From positions 2,356,001 to 2,420,000 of the forward strand of contig OZ218957.1 of the NCBI GenBank assembly GCA_965112735.1: a stretch of DNA of 64,000 bases, written 5' to 3'. The notes under the pieces are model-generated. The model saw only the letters and a list, made by a program, of their open reading frames with translations, searched no databases and was not told the DNA's origin. Shown here one piece after another: positions 56,036-64,000 of this stretch (positions are counted from its first letter, which is position 1; every line of letters begins with the position of its first letter). Position numbers and translations under genes: made by a program. The DNA is from Phaeosaccion multiseriatum. Taxonomy: Eukaryota; Ochrophyta, other classes.

Positions 56036-57077
56036 TCAGTTACCCATCCGTTTGATGAACTCTTCCCTCGCCGTAGCGATGGCTTGACCTATCGTCAGCT
56101 CCGCCGGCTGCCCTGCTCCACCCCCTCCACCCCCCCCGCCCCCCCCGCCCCCCCCACCACCGCCCCCTCCCCCACTCCCGCCCGCCCCCCGCATCAGCAC
56201 CCTTTGCGCTATAGCAGAGGGGTCAATCTCTAAAATCTTGCCCGCATCCACCAGCTCATCCACCGTGAGCAGGACAAGAGCGAGGTTCTCCATGAGGGTG
56301 CGCTTGTCCATGAGACCCCTGAGAAGAATGGCCACTGCCTCGTACAAAGCGTCTAGTACGTAGGTGAGGATGACTTCGTTTTCTGTGGAGGAGCCGACGA
56401 CGTACAAGTGGACGTCTGCGCCGCTGCGGAAGACTGCGACGTTGTTGTCCATCAGGACGATATCAGCTGATGATTCGGGGGGGGGGTGGAGGGGGTGGGA
56501 GGTGGGGTAGGAAAGGGGGGGCAGGAGGAGGAGGGGGGGCGAGAAGAAGGATGAGGAGGGGAGCAGAGGGAGGAGGAGGAGGGGGGGCGAGAAGAAGGAT
56601 GAGGAGGGGGAGCAGAGGGAGGAGGAGGGGGAGGAGGAGGAGGAGAGGAGGAGGAGGAAGAGGGGGAGGAGAAGGAGGAGGAAGAGGGGGAGGAGGAGGA
56701 GGAGGAGGACGAGGAGGAGGAGGAGGAGGAGGAGGAGGAAGACGAAGATGTAGAGGGAACAGGGGGCGCAAGAAAAGGGGCGACCGGAGAGCAGCAGAAG
56801 ATGGGGGAGGGAGGGAAGAAGCAGGAAGAAAGGAAGGAAGAGGGCATACCCACTTGAGGCCTTGCTTTTCACTCCCCTGCCAATTGGTACTTTGCTTGTT
56901 CTTGTCCTTCTTACCTTCATTCCGCGCATTTATATTCTTAGTCTTTTTGAACAGGCGCGCTTCTAGCTCCGCCTGCGCGTTAGGTGTGGGAAACTCCTTC
57001 TTGGCATAGTACTTGGTGCTCACTCGTCCACCATCCTCGTCTAGAATCAAAACACATTTGATCTGTGGCAGCAGCGA
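56036..57077 (-). CDS. Coatomer subunit zeta (zeta-COP), first exon unresolved
   Basis: Minus-strand exons 57062-56915 (possibly extended to 57077, adding SLLPQ) and 56466-56036 are clear. They give IKCVLILDEDGGRVSTKYYA, NAQAELEARLFKKTKN and INARNE, then ADIVLMDNNVAVFRSG, DVHLYVVGSSTENEVILTY, LMENLALVLLTVDELVDAGK and ILEIDPSAIAQRVLMR. This is the longin-like small subunit of the COPI coat, which acts in Golgi-to-ER retrieval. INARNEADIVLMDNN is closer to the plant form (NARTEAEITLLDSN) than to the animal one. A run of about 18 glycines encoded by GGN triplets is inserted before the C-terminal QAIATAREEFIKR helix. The start codon and the first roughly 10 residues should lie in a small exon upstream of the AGG-rich region (57100-57320); I could not place it. 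Confidence 0.9.
56467..56914. repeat. (GGA)n tract in zeta-COP intron
   Basis: GGA/GGG triplet-rich sequence with two copies of GGGCGAGAAGAAGGATGAGG (56536 and 56586). It reads as pyrimidine on the gene's strand. Confidence 0.85.
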
Positions 57078-58142
57078 CTGACGAGCGAAGAAGAGAAGAG
57101 GTGGGAGGAGGAGGAGGAGGAGGAGGAGGAGGAGGAAGGAGGAGGAGGAGGAAGGAGGAGGAGGAGGAGGAGGAGGAGGAGAAGGAGGAGGAGGAGGAGG
57201 AGGAGGGAGGGAGGAGGAGGAAGAGGAAGAATAAGAGTAGTAATAGTAGAGGTAGTAGTAGGAGGAGGAGGATGACGATGATGATGATGATGATGATGAT
57301 GAGGAGGAGGAGGAGTGAGAAGGAGGAGGACGATGACGAGGAGGACGAGGAGGCATACCGTCAGTCGTAGACAAAGAGCGATGCGGGAGCACAGCCGTGG
57401 CAAAGCTCAGGTCTACGGGACTCCAAAAGAGAGAGGAGGGAGAGAATAGACAGGCGGTCGCTATGGCAGCAGGTTCAGAGGGGTGCAGCCCAGAGGGGGG
57501 AGGCGGCAGCAGCGGGGGTGATAGGAAGGAAGTGATTCGTCCGGTGCAGGTGGAAGGAGTAGAGGGCCCGCTTCCGGCTCCAAGCAGTCCTCGCCCCGCT
57601 TCCCTATTTCCGGTACTCCTCTCCCTCTGCTGCACGCACGACTCGTGCTCTCCCTCCCAATCTAAGTCCTTCCTCCCCCCCCCTCCCCATCTCAGCAAAC
57701 TAGTTGTTTGGCCTCTCGTCTCCACTACCGCTGCTGCCATCGCTTCCACAGGCACCACCACCAGCTACAAGCACGACCGTAGGGTATGCCCTTCCCCTCC
57801 CGCTTCACTCACCGCAGCCTGCATCGTTGTTCCCTCTCCCCCTGCCCCCCTCCTCCACGACTCAACCAAGCTCCCTCTTCAGCTCGCAGATACACCTCAG
57901 CAGCTCAATCTGAAACCCTCGAGACAAGCTCCTTCCTTCCACAATTCCCTCTCTCTCCCTCTCCTTTCTCTCTTTCTTCTCGCTCTCCTCCTTCTCTCCG
58001 GGTCTCAGAGCTAACGATAAGTCAGGGCCCCCGGGGGGTCGAGGCGCAAAGCGCCAAATGCTCCCAACTTGAGAGCGACAAAGCAAAACCGATAGATATT
58101 AAAGTAGGCGCAGCTCAGGAGGGACAAGACGCGCAAGGAGAT
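57078..58142. promoter_or_regulatory. Divergent region, zeta-COP / TRAPPC2
   Basis: This region must contain the first exon and promoter of zeta-COP and the promoter of TRAPPC2. It holds AGG repeats (57100-57230), a GATGAT run (57278-57302) and TCC/CTC-rich stretches. Long frames on both strands (57397-58014 +, 57060-57761 -) have no family features. Confidence 0.4.
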
Positions 58143-58981
58143 ATGTCGCTGCTAGTGTTTATGATAGTGGGTACATCGGAGCCGCTCTACGAGGCAGACC
58201 TGGGCGTCCAACAGCACCAGCAGCAGAAACAGCAGCAGGAGCAGCAGCAGGTGCAGTCGCGCTCGGAAGACAGCGCGCACTTGAACCAGTTCATCATCCA
58301 CAGCTCGCTGGACATGGTGGATAGGAAGCAGTGGACTACGTCGAGCACGTGAGGCAACTCTATCCTCTGTACCTTCCTCTTTCACACCCCTCCCCTTCTC
58401 ACCCCCCTCTCTCCTCAACCTCTCCTTCATACCGCCTCTCCCTTGCTCTCACTCTCTCCTACACCACCCCCTTCCTGACTTGTCCCTTCTTCTCCCCTCC
58501 TCTGCATCTTTACCTCCCTTGGGACTCCTCCCCCTCAGGTATCTCAAGACGGTGGACAAGTTTAACGACCAGCTCGTCTCTGCCATGCTCACTCCGGGGG
58601 GCGTCAAGCTGCTGCTGCTACACGAAGGCCGCTCCGACGAAGCGGTCAAGATCTTCTTCAACGAGGTTCAAGAGCTCTACGTCAAGGTGTGTGTGTGTTC
58701 CATTTAAAAGGGGGGCCTCCAAACAATCTTGCAAGCTTGCGATATGTGGGTGGTGGGCGTGGTGTCCGGCGGTTGCCTTCACCCTCTGCCCCGCGTGACA
58801 ATGAAAACCACCTGACACGGCTAACGAAAGCTGCTGCTGCTGCTGCTGCTGCTTGATTCGCCAACTGCTGCTCTTTTGTCCCCCTCAGCTGCTCATGAAC
58901 CCTTTCTACGAGTACGACACACCCATCATCTCTCCGACATTCGACCTGAGGGTGCGGGGTCTGGCTCGGCGGATGCTGTGA
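58143..58981 (+). CDS. TRAPP complex subunit 2 (TRAPPC2/sedlin)
   Basis: Three exons, 58143-58348, 58539-58686 and 58889-58981, encode 148 residues (human protein 140). Longin-fold blocks are clear: LLVFMIVGTSEPLYEADLG, HLNQFIIHSSLDMVDRKQW, YLKTVDKFNDQLVSAMLTPG, VKLLLLHEGRSDEAVKIFFN and MNPFYEYDTPIISPTFDLRV. TRAPP tethers vesicles and activates Rab1/Ypt1 at the ER-Golgi interface. A Gln-rich insertion (QQHQQQKQQQEQQQ) sits in the first surface loop where animals have a short charged loop; it is encoded by CAG repeats. The neighbour across the divergent promoter, zeta-COP, also works at the ER-Golgi boundary. Intron 2 carries a CTG run at about 58831-58853. Confidence 0.93.
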
Positions 58982-60598
58982 CGGGATTGACTTGGACTCA
59001 ACTCGGCCAAGGGTCTCTGGGTCGGGTATCGCATCGGTATGCCTGGCTGATTGTTAGAAGCCGGACCGACCGCACCTTTTCTCCTTTCGAGGCTTTTAGG
59101 CGTAGGAATGCCGTGCTTTGCCGTCCGAGGAGAGTGCAGAGGTGTCGGTCTCTCTCTCTCTCTCGTGGCTTTGGGTTGCCTCCTTCCCAGACAGGACTGG
59201 TCCTCTGACTACTGAGGCGTTCGTGGTAGGCCTTCCCGACGGGGCTACAAGCTCGATTTGATCACACCTTCTCTTGCTGGAGGTAGCACAGGTGGGCGGG
59301 GACCGAAGGGGCGCTCCGAGTGACTGACTGCGAAGTGAGGCAACACTTTGAGTTGAGATTGAATCGCGGCAGTGAAGTGCATAGACGACGCCGCTTGTCA
59401 CCCGCCGCCCGGGCTCGTTTTTACTGCCATTGCCGCGGCCGCTACCGATGCCGCTGCTGGCCTGCTGGCGTGGACTGTTGCATTCAGACAGAGCCGCGGG
59501 ATGGGGTCGAGTTCGAGGTGTGGCTTTGGCCGTTTCAGATGAGGCGATGAGTCAGCGGAGGGGATATGAGAGAGAGACACGTTGGGCCGCTGCGACTGTG
59601 GAATGGTTTGTGTGTGTTCTGCGGTGAGAGGCTCTACAGCACGTGTGCTGGGACACATTTGAAGCCCTCGGAACCGTGCGGGGAGGGGCTATGGTAGTGG
59701 ATCGTGAGAGGGTGCCGTGGAAGGCCATGAAGAACAAGCCCTCCCTGGGTGGAGTAGCGAGGGAGAGGCTTGCTTCTCTTACCTTGTTGCCACCAAGTAC
59801 ATGTATTGTATGCCCCAAGGATGCCATGGTGAACAAGTCGGACAAGCGCGGGGTATGGTATCATCATCGACACGGAGGGGGGGGGAGGGCTCTGGTTGTG
59901 CACTTGCACACGTCGGTATCATTGAGCTGCTTGCCTAGTCAAGGCAAGAGACGAAGCACATCACCGCTTGCCTTCCCTTCCCTTCCCTTCCCTCACGTCG
60001 GCATGGTGTGTGGCCTCACATGGCGCGGCGTGTAGATCGTCATGTACAGTATCCTCTGACGGCTCTGCTCTGTGCCTCTGCACCTCTTTTCTAAAGTGCA
60101 CCTGGCTACCTGGGGGAAAGCGCAAGCAGCAAGCACATGGGGGGGATGGGGGGGAGGGCAGATGGAGAAGAGCCTGTACAGAGCCACGGTCGCCAGTGGG
60201 AACACGCTGGTGGCATGGAGGAGAAGCGTTTGATGGGAAAGGGGCCGTGGGAGGGCGAACATCGTGCTAACAGGGCCATTGATCCTGTACGCAAGGAAAC
60301 GGTGGACAGAAATCGGGGTAGTTCCGCTTTCTGTCGACCGTTTCCTTGCGTACAGGACCCATGGCCCTGTTAGCACGATATTCGCCCCCACGAGGCGAGG
60401 CCACCGACTTTCGACTCGTTGAAACTTGCGCTACAGCAGGTCCGTGGGAGGGCGTCGCTTTCTTTCTTTGAATGGCAAGCCCCAGTCTCTCTCCCTACCA
60501 CGTATTCATTCCTTTTTTCTTCTTCTTGTTGTATTGTTCTCGTTCTTGTTCTGTAGTTTTAGAAGGCCAGTAAGTATTGTACATTCACGGGTCCGTCC
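58982..60598. other. Convergent region, TRAPPC2 / RGS receptor
   Basis: No gene can be supported. A plus-strand frame at 59643-60035 (starting MCWDTFEALGTVRGGAM) is open for 130 codons but shows no family motif. An imperfect inverted repeat lies at 60254-60388 (separate entry). The sequence before the RGS stop is T-rich (60500-60560). Confidence 0.45.
60254..60388. repeat. Imperfect inverted repeat (foldback), about 60-bp arms
   Basis: The left arm contains CGTGCTAACAGGGCCAT and CCTGTACGCAAGGAAACGGT. The right arm contains their reverse complements. About 56 of 60 positions pair and the loop is about 15 bases (TCGGGGTAGTTCCGC). Confidence 0.9.
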
Positions 60599-63500
60599 CT
60601 AGTGTCGAGTGGGCGCAGTCTTCAAAGGTGCCAGCGTTGCATGGCGGCCTGGAGAGGCTGAGGGGCTTCGCGGCCCATCCTGGGTAGAGACCTTCCTGCT
60701 GAGAGACGGCTGAAGAAGCGGTTCCATGCGCTCCTCCTCCTCCTTCTCCTCATCCCCCTCGTCGTGGGGAAATGCGCCCCCCGGGGATGCCGCATGGGGG
60801 GTCAGGTCGCCGGTGTTACCGAGCTCCTCCTCCTGCCGCTGGTCCTGGTCCTTCAACGCCGCTACTGCGTCGCCATTCTTGCTGGAGCTGCCCACGTTAA
60901 TCTTTACGGGGGCCTTCTTGTGGGCGGTGGAGGGTCTGCTGGGCTGCTGCCGTACCGAAGGGCTGCCCTCTGGGGGAGGGGCGGCGCCACCACCCTCTGC
61001 CTCCTGCTGCTGCTGTGCTACGGACGAACATGCCTCTGCTCCGCCGCTCTCTCCTTGCTCGGAGGTGGTCCGAGACGGCAGCGGGGCGATCTGGGCGACC
61101 CCATCCTCTGCCGTACTACCAAAGAGACTACGTCGCGCCGGGCTCATCGAGCTCCCAAGCCCCCCGGCAGCCGACGGTCTGGCTTCCCTCACCGTGCCGC
61201 TTCTACTGATACTCCGAGAGGGGCAATAGGAACTGTCGCGATTGGGTGAGTGCGAGGCGGTGAACAACTGCAAGGATGGTCTGCTCACGTCGCCTTTCTT
61301 CATGCACCCAGCAGTTCGCTTACCGCTAAGCGCCCCCGCCCTCGTGATGCCTTTCCTGGCCTTGTCCGAAGAATTGGACCACAGCCGGGAACGGGAACCA
61401 CCACCCCTGCTATTCCCTCTTTTGTGACGTGGTGAGGAACCGACAGAAACACTGCCGCAGCCTTCTTCCGCTGTCGACTCTGCCCAGACATCCAGTTGGA
61501 GGCACGCGCGTTTGAAGGCGTCGCTGTAGAGGATGGAGTTGGTCAGGTTTTGGTTGAGCATCTTGGAGATTTCGCGGTAGGCCTTGTCGAATATGCCGAT
61601 TTGCTCTTCGAGCGGCAGAGAGTCGAACATGTCGACATGCGTTCGCGCGGAGATCTCGGCCACAACTTTGGACGGCACGTTGACTTCGAATTCACTGCCC
61701 GGGGCCAGGTAGAGGCTGAAGATCCGGCTTGCGTGGAAATACCACCCCGCTTCTTCTTCTCCTCCTCCTTTTTGTTTTTGCGCTCCACTCCCCTTGCGGG
61801 AGGTGCTGGTAGCATCACCTTCCTCGCCCACGTGGCCACTAGTCCTCGCGCCATGCCTCGCGTCTCCTCCTCCTGGCTCGCCCTCCTTCTTCTCCTCGTA
61901 CAAGTACTTGCTTCTCTGCTTGGGCAAGCGTGGCTTTGCTTCCTCCTTCTTCTCCTCCTCCTCCTCCTCCACGGTGTTCTCCTCGGCCTCCGTCAGTCTT
62001 CCTCGAATTATTTCATCTTCATCCTCTGCTGCGTTTGGTGTCTCTCCTTGAAAATGGGTCTTGTACAGCTGTACCTCACGTAAAAAGTCATAACTCTCGT
62101 GACACATCGATCTGTTGACGTAGTCAATGAGCACGTCGTTCATAAGCGGCTCTTGCATCATGGCTTCAACGTCAGAGTACTTCTCTCTGTACTTCTCCAA
62201 TTTCACGTTCTCCCAATCATCGCCCTCGACGGCTATTCTGCTCATCGTCGCTCCTCGCCGCGCCCGCCTCACGCTGAGTCGCTTCATGACGAACCTGTAA
62301 GCATGGCCTTCGTTGTCCCTGCCCACTAAACACAACACCAGCGACTCGAAAATGCTGGCAAGCAAGCCTAAACCAATCAAAAGGTTGATGGCAGTGCCCG
62401 TGTCCGCAAGGCCCGTTTTGTCGAGAAACACCGTCGCCAAGATTGGTATCGACATGGACAGGACGATGATGTTGACGCGATGTAGCTCAGACCCAAATTC
62501 AAGCATATCGTCCAGGTCCTCCACGTATCCCGCTATGACGTTGAGGATGCAGTAGACGAAGAAGAGCATGTGAGAGTGCACAGCCCAATCATTGAAGAAG
62601 TATCCACACTCCTCACCGAGCTCCTCGCGGCCCTGCGGGCGGGGGGGGGGGTGGATCGGGGAGGAGGGTGGGGGACGGTGGAGCGCGTGGACGGGTCAGG
62701 AGGGGGTAGCTGCGGAAATCACAATGGATAAAGCTCTTATCATTTCTGTGGCATCCCTCGCGAATCGGGTTGGAACTGCTTCCTCTCCCTCGTGCTGCTC
62801 ACCTTGGAGTAGCGGGGGAGGGCGAATGTCAACACTGTGCACACACAAACAGCCAGTAGAGGGCCTATACCACACCCCGTGAACATTGCTTTGCGAGATA
62901 GGAACTTGCCGTACTTCTGCCGTAGAACTGGAGTGAATCAGGGAAAGAAAGGGGGAAAGGGCATGAGGCCGAGAGAGCTGTTGATTGAGCATGCAGCCAG
63001 CTGGATGAGGGATAAACCAAGGCAAAGAAACAATAGAGCTCCCCACGAACCGGAAAGGGAGCCAGAAGTGTAGCTACCTCATCCTCTCCGCCCGCGCGCC
63101 CCCTCCCGCTTACCTTTATCCCCACTCACACCGAGGCGAAGCCCTCGTATACCGTACGCCCACAAGAAAAGGAGGAAGAACAAATCTGGGGAGGAGAAAG
63201 AGAGGAGGGTGGGAGAGACAAGAGAAGAGTAGGTGGAGCAGAGTCAGCGCAGAGATGGGCGGGTGGGGCACGCAGCAGGGGGAGAACAACACGGTACGAG
63301 TCGCAACCCCTCGCCCAGGCCGCCCGGCAGTGTCGTGGTGGGCCGAGCAGGAGAACAGACACTCACATGACTCCCACATGGTTATCCAGCAAGGCCATTC
63401 CTTGCCCAGCGTGGTGACCACTTGTTGGAGAGGAAGGAGAATGCCCCCGACCAGGAACGCATAGGCAACGGAAACTAAAGTGAGCTCAGGCGTGCGAGCT

Positions 63501-63693
63501 CGGAAGCGAAGTGTGTCCGACCTGCACACCAGAGCGAGAGGGAGAGAAGGGTGTCAGTGAGGACTCGCTTGGTGTCCAGCTCTGGCCACCCTCCCTTCTG
63601 TACATACATGCTAAAGAAAAACGCGAATGAGCCGATGGTAACCAAAATGAAGACGATGAAGTAAACGCTCAAGAAGGCTACTGAAAAGATCAT
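60599..63693 (-). CDS. Seven-transmembrane RGS protein (AtRGS1-like)
   Basis: Five minus-strand exons: 63693-63608, 63521-63367, 63185-63114, 62927-62803, 62632-60599; 823 residues. Seven hydrophobic helices can be read: FSVAFLSVYFIVFILVTIGS; LVSVAYAFLVGGILLPLQ; LFFLLFLWAYGI; GIGPLLAVCVCTVLTFAL; MLFFVYCILNVIAGYV; VNIIVLSMSIPILATVF; INLLIGLGLLASIFESLVL. The RGS box follows: MMQEPLMNDVLIDYVNRSM and SYDFLREVQLYKT (about 303-338), then FHASRIFSLYLAPGSEFEVN through MLNQNLTNSILYSDAFKRAC (about 442-525). A roughly 100-residue acidic and Gly/Lys-rich insertion splits the box. RGS domains accelerate GTP hydrolysis by G-alpha; the 7TM-RGS layout is known from plants and some protists. The last roughly 290 residues are Ser/Pro-rich and probably disordered. 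Confidence 0.92.
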
Positions 63694-63768
63694 GGTAGTA
63701 GTGGGATGGGTGTATAAGAGCAAGCCGAGGCGTGGTACTCCGGCTCCTCCCTACGGGAAATTCACCAT

Positions 63769-63879
63769 GATTTGGCTTATGCTACTCCTACTCCTACTCC
63801 TACTGCTGGAGTTACCCTCCTTGCGGCCGGTCGCCGTAAACCCGCACACGGATCGCACACGTACAGGCCAAAACATGTA
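63769..63879 (+). CDS. Possible first exon of a secreted protein
   Basis: An ATG 75 bases from the divergent RGS start opens [20 protein letters not shown], a strong signal peptide, then about 17 polar residues to a stop at 63880. AACAT|GTAACG near 63870 could be a splice donor, with the gene continuing beyond the window. The CTCCTA repeat inflates the leucine run, so the evidence is thin. Its position fits the + gene expected next in the alternating order. Confidence 0.25.
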
Positions 63880-64000
63880 ACGCCTGCGGACACCAGGTAT
63901 TGTTGACTTTTCTTTTATCTTGGCCCTTTGATTTACTTGGTGTGGCGCCCGCACCGCCCCAGCTTCATCATGAAGAAAGGACGAAAGGATGGAGACGCCC

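Noticed and set aside
59643-60035. 130-codon plus-strand frame between TRAPPC2 and the RGS gene
   Set aside because: No recognisable domain, no splice support, and it would break the strand order. Kept only as a remark in the spacer entry.

Overview
The window is nuclear DNA of a eukaryotic alga. Genes are split by GT-AG introns. Conserved eukaryotic families are present: FKBP12, a Zn-metallochaperone GTPase, Lcp5/neuroguidin, a spliceosome-type DEAH helicase, zeta-COP, TRAPPC2 and a seven-helix RGS protein. Several genes encode plastid-type proteins with N-terminal signal peptides (Hsp33, NusG, a PPR protein). The Hsp33 leader ends in an AFAFVAP box, which resembles the ASAFAP cleavage motif of plastids acquired by secondary red endosymbiosis. 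Together with the ankyrin-like CPWDE/LKWLRS repeat family (known from brown algae and relatives), this points to a photosynthetic stramenopile (ochrophyte). A eustigmatophyte or related class is my first guess, with low confidence. Introns and spacers are packed with micro- and minisatellites.

Layout, left to right (strand): 3' end of a WW-domain gene (+); FKBP12 (-); ZNG1/CobW GTPase (+); ankyrin-like copy 1, frameshifted (-); ankyrin-like copy 2, intact (+); fatty-acid alpha-dioxygenase (-); ankyrin-like copy 3, a relic (-); plastid Hsp33 (+); Lcp5/neuroguidin (-); plastid NusG with a C-terminal SAP domain (+); J-domain protein (-); C2 plus hydrophobic-hairpin protein (+); DHX40/Prp22-like DEAH helicase in 15 exons (-); 81-residue single-pass membrane protein (+); two-zinc-finger RGG protein (-); giant PPR protein (+); zeta-COP (-); TRAPPC2 (+); 7TM-RGS protein (-); and perhaps the first exon of a secreted protein (+). 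I reconstructed exon boundaries by hand for nearly every gene, and reading phases agree at every junction given.

Apart from the relic, the genes alternate strand without exception, so each shares a divergent promoter with one neighbour (often 120-200 bp) and a convergent 3' region with the other. Functionally they are a housekeeping mix and not a pathway: metal and proline-isomerase chaperones, plastid gene expression and redox chaperoning, RNA processing, vesicle traffic and G-protein signalling.

The most notable non-gene signals are: a 12-base motif (GTTGGTGATACA) embedded in CAG runs and scattered through exons and introns; a 15-base motif (CCATCCACTGCCATC) that recurs just before 3' splice sites; a five-copy 28-bp minisatellite that multiplies a splice donor; and two long inverted repeats.
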